From Actinomycetota bacterium (GTDB lineage Bacteria; Actinomycetota; Actinomycetes; Propionibacteriales; Nocardioidaceae): a DNA stretch of 6,484 nt. The notes below the pieces were generated by a model, which was not told where the DNA came from, searched no databases, and worked only from the letters and a program-made list of their open reading frames with translations. The DNA lies in assembly GCA_009702305.1 (NCBI GenBank), contig WLIH01000159.1:1-6484 (forward strand). Direction: 5' to 3'. Positions 4,595 through 6,484 of the stretch are shown piece by piece (the first letter of the stretch is position 1; every line of letters begins with the position of its first letter). The translations under genes and the position numbers were made by a program.

Positions 4595-6484
4595 TCACCG
4601 CGCGACCGAGGCCAGGTCTCCTTGAGCCAGCACCACCGCCAGGTCGCCCGACTCGTCGGTGCGCAGGACGCTCGCACCCGTCCCCTCCAGGGCAGCGACG
4701 ACGTCGGGCGCCGGGTGGCCATAGTCGTTGTCAGCACCGACCGAGACCAGCACCAGGCGGGCGCCCAGGGAGTCGAGGAACGGCAGATCCTGGTAGCGGC
4801 TGCCGTGGTGGGGCAACTTGAGGACGTCGACACGCAGGCCGGGGTGGGCTGTGGCGATCGCTACTTGACCCGGTGGCTCGACGTCGCCGGTCAGCAGCAT
4901 CGAGACCCCCGCCGACTCGACGAGCAGGACCACACTGGCGTCGTTGGCCGTGCTCCCGTCGCCCGGTCCGCTCGACACGGTCGTCTCCTGTGGCCACAGG
5001 GCCGAGACCTCGACGTCGCCGAGCGTCCAGGCCGATCCCGCGCCGACCGCCTGGATCGGGATGTCGCGCGCCGCTGCCAGGCCACGCACCACCCCGACGG
5101 CCTCCGGAGGGTCGAGCAGCGGCGAGGTGACGATCGCGCCCACCTGCCGTCCGTCGAGCACCCCGGCCAGCCCTCCCACGTGATCGGCATGGAAATGGGT
5201 GAGCACGACCACCGGCACGCTGCGGATGCCGAGGTCGTCGAGGCAGTCGTCCATCAGGCGGGGATCGCTGCCGGTGTCGACCACCATCGCCTGCCCGTCG
5301 CCGGTGTGCACCACCAGCCCATCGCCCTGGCCGACGTCGCACGCGACCAGCAGCCAGCCCGCCGGCGGCCACCCGGGACTGGGTGCTCGGACCACGACGA
5401 CGACCACCAGCATCAGACAGCAGCCGACCCCGAGTATCGGGCGCGCCACGACTCGCGGACCCGCGACCGCGACCCCGATGCAGGCGACCGTGAGGAGGAC
5501 CAGGCCACCGGCGCCAGCGCTCCAGGACGCCGCCGCGAGCGGTAGGTCGGCCCCGTGCTCGGCGACCGCGATGATCCAGGCCACGCACCACGAGGCAGCA
5601 GTGCCGAGCAGGCGACCGCCCAGCGGCCAGACCAGCCCCACCAGTCCCCCGCCGAGACCGAGGACCGTCGCCGGACCGACGACCGGGCCGACCAGCAGGT
5701 TGGCGAGGACCGCGACCAGGCTGACCTGCCCGGACAGGGCCGCGACGACCGGCGTACACGCCAGCTGGGCCGCCATCGGCACCGCGACCGCCTCCGCCAG
5801 CCACGACGGCAGCCAGCGGGCCAGAGCATCGCGCCAGATCGGCACCAGGACCAGGATCCCGGCCGTCGCGAGCACGGAGAGCGTGAAGCCGGCCGACACC
5901 GCGAGCGTCGGCTGGACCATCAGGAGCAGCACCACCGCCACCCCGAGGGTGCGCATGCCGCGCTGGGTGCCGTTGGCGCCGAGCGCGAGCAGACCGACGC
6001 CACCCATGACCGCCGCCCGCAGGACACTCGGCTCGGTGCGGGCGATCAGCACGAAGCCGACGATGCCCACGAGAGCGACCGGCAGCAGCCACCGACCCCG
6101 CACGCCGACCGCGCGGGCGAGCACGAGCAGGAAGCCGACGACGAGCGTGAGGTTGGTGCCCGACACCGCGAGCAGGTGCGTGAGGCCCGTGGTCCTGAAA
6201 TCGTCGGCGAGACCGGGATCGAGTCCGGCGTCGTCGCCGTTGACCAGCGCCGGGACGAGGGCGCGCTGATCGGGCGGGCGGTCGGCCACGGCGTCGCGCA
6301 ACGACTCGCGCACCTCGCCGGAGGCCCGCCACCACACGTCGGGCGGGGCTCGCACCATCGGCTCGCCGCCCACCCTCAGCAGCGCGGACAGATCGCCGTC
6401 GTCGGCCGGCGCAAGGACACCGGCGACCGCGATGGTCGACCCCAGGGGCACGCGCTCCCAAGCTCGGTCCCCCAGCGCCAGGAC
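4595..6484 (-). CDS. comEC: ComEC/Rec2-family competence DNA channel protein (partial, 5' end off the window)
   Basis: ComEC forms the inner-membrane channel that brings single-stranded DNA into the cell during natural transformation. Seen: 629 residues plus the stop, with the true N-terminus beyond 6484. Domains in order: the end of a DUF4131-like soluble domain (1-60, PLGSTIAVAGVLAPADDGD); the competence membrane domain, with GLTHLLAVSGTNLTLVVGF (100-118), RTEPSVLRAAVMGG (150-163) and about eight to ten hydrophobic helices up to 365; then a metallo-beta-lactamase-like domain from about 378. That domain shows CDVGQGDG, VVDTGSD, THFHADHVGG (HxHxDH, residues 430-435), LLTGDVEP (530-537) and LPHHGSRY (557-564), so the metal ligands look intact. 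Family members are usually 700-850 aa, so 100-200 residues are probably missing from view. holA follows 49 nt downstream. Whether this organism is transformable cannot be told; comEC is common in actinobacteria without shown competence. Confidence 0.95.
   Translation of the reverse strand, partial: VLALGDRAWERVPLGSTIAVAGVLAPADDGDLSALLRVGGEPMVRAPPDVWWRASGEVRESLRDAVADRPPDQRALVPALVNGDDAGLDPGLADDFRTTGLTHLLAVSGTNLTLVVGFLLVLARAVGVRGRWLLPVALVGIVGFVLIARTEPSVLRAAVMGGVGLLALGANGTQRGMRTLGVAVVLLLMVQPTLAVSAGFTLSVLATAGILVLVPIWRDALARWLPSWLAEAVAVPMAAQLACTPVVAALSGQVSLVAVLANLLVGPVVGPATVLGLGGGLVGLVWPLGGRLLGTAASWCVAWIIAVAEHGADLPLAAASWSAGAGGLVLLTVACIGVAVAGPRVVARPILGVGCCLMLVVVVVVRAPSPGWPPAGWLLVACDVGQGDGLVVHTGDGQAMVVDTGSDPRLMDDCLDDLGIRSVPVVVLTHFHADHVGGLAGVLDGRQVGAIVTSPLLDPPEAVGVVRGLAAARDIPIQAVGAGSAWTLGDVEVSALWPQETTVSSGPGDGSTANDASVVLLVESAGVSMLLTGDVEPPGQVAIATAHPGLRVDVLKLPHHGSRYQDLPFLDSLGARLVLVSVGADNDYGHPAPDVVAALEGTGASVLRTDESGDLAVVLAQGDLASVAR

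Noticed and set aside
4546..4833. 96-residue upstream extension of HolA
   Set aside because: It would overlap the comEC 3' end in another frame and has no HolA similarity. ATG 4545 gives the normal family length.
3883..5545. Plus-strand open frames of 312 and 526 codons antisense to holA and comEC
   Set aside because: They are mirror frames of GC-rich codons, rich in Arg/Gly/Pro/Ser, without motifs or start signals, while the minus strand carries clear HolA and ComEC.
4731..6461. 576-codon minus-strand frame overlapping comEC
   Set aside because: Same strand but different frame from the strongly supported comEC. It is Arg/Gly-rich with no membrane segments or motifs.

Overview
The window is GC-rich throughout, with heavy use of GTG starts and TANNNT-type -10 boxes. 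Its 3' half carries the comEC - holA / rpsT neighbourhood. Together these point to a high-GC actinobacterium. By overall protein character I would guess Nocardioides or a close relative in Propionibacteriales, but no rRNA or other decisive marker is present to confirm this.

Layout. Positions 1-487 (minus) hold the start of a multi-pass membrane protein that runs off the left edge. It is probably the sensor half of a NarL-type histidine kinase. Positions 488-619 are a divergent promoter region. On both strands a TANNNT box ends 6 nt before the start codon, which suggests two leaderless transcripts. Positions 620-3089 (plus) hold three genes in one direction: an unrecognised small helical protein and two tandem, diverged paralogues of the aminoglycoside phosphotransferase (APH) kinase-like fold. 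The two kinase-like genes overlap by 4 nt (GTGA). Positions 3201-3461 (plus) are rpsT (ribosomal protein S20). It has its own good promoter, whose -35 box overlaps the stop codon of the preceding gene, and a strong intrinsic terminator. Converging on it from the right are holA (DNA polymerase III delta subunit, 3544-4545, minus) and comEC (competence DNA channel, 4595 to beyond the right edge, minus).

How the parts relate. The comEC-holA-rpsT cluster is an old, widespread bacterial arrangement that combines DNA uptake, replication clamp loading and translation genes without an obvious shared pathway. The left block is accessory. The two APH-fold proteins and the small protein may form one transcription unit of unknown substrate, facing a sensor kinase gene. 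I found no mobile element, CRISPR array, tRNA or rRNA, and no clear evidence of a wholly new system. The most unusual material is regulatory: the divergent leaderless promoters with a dyad between -35 and -10, a 13-bp tandem repeat and a 14-bp palindrome in the gap before the first kinase-like gene, and the tightly packed rpsT promoter and terminator.
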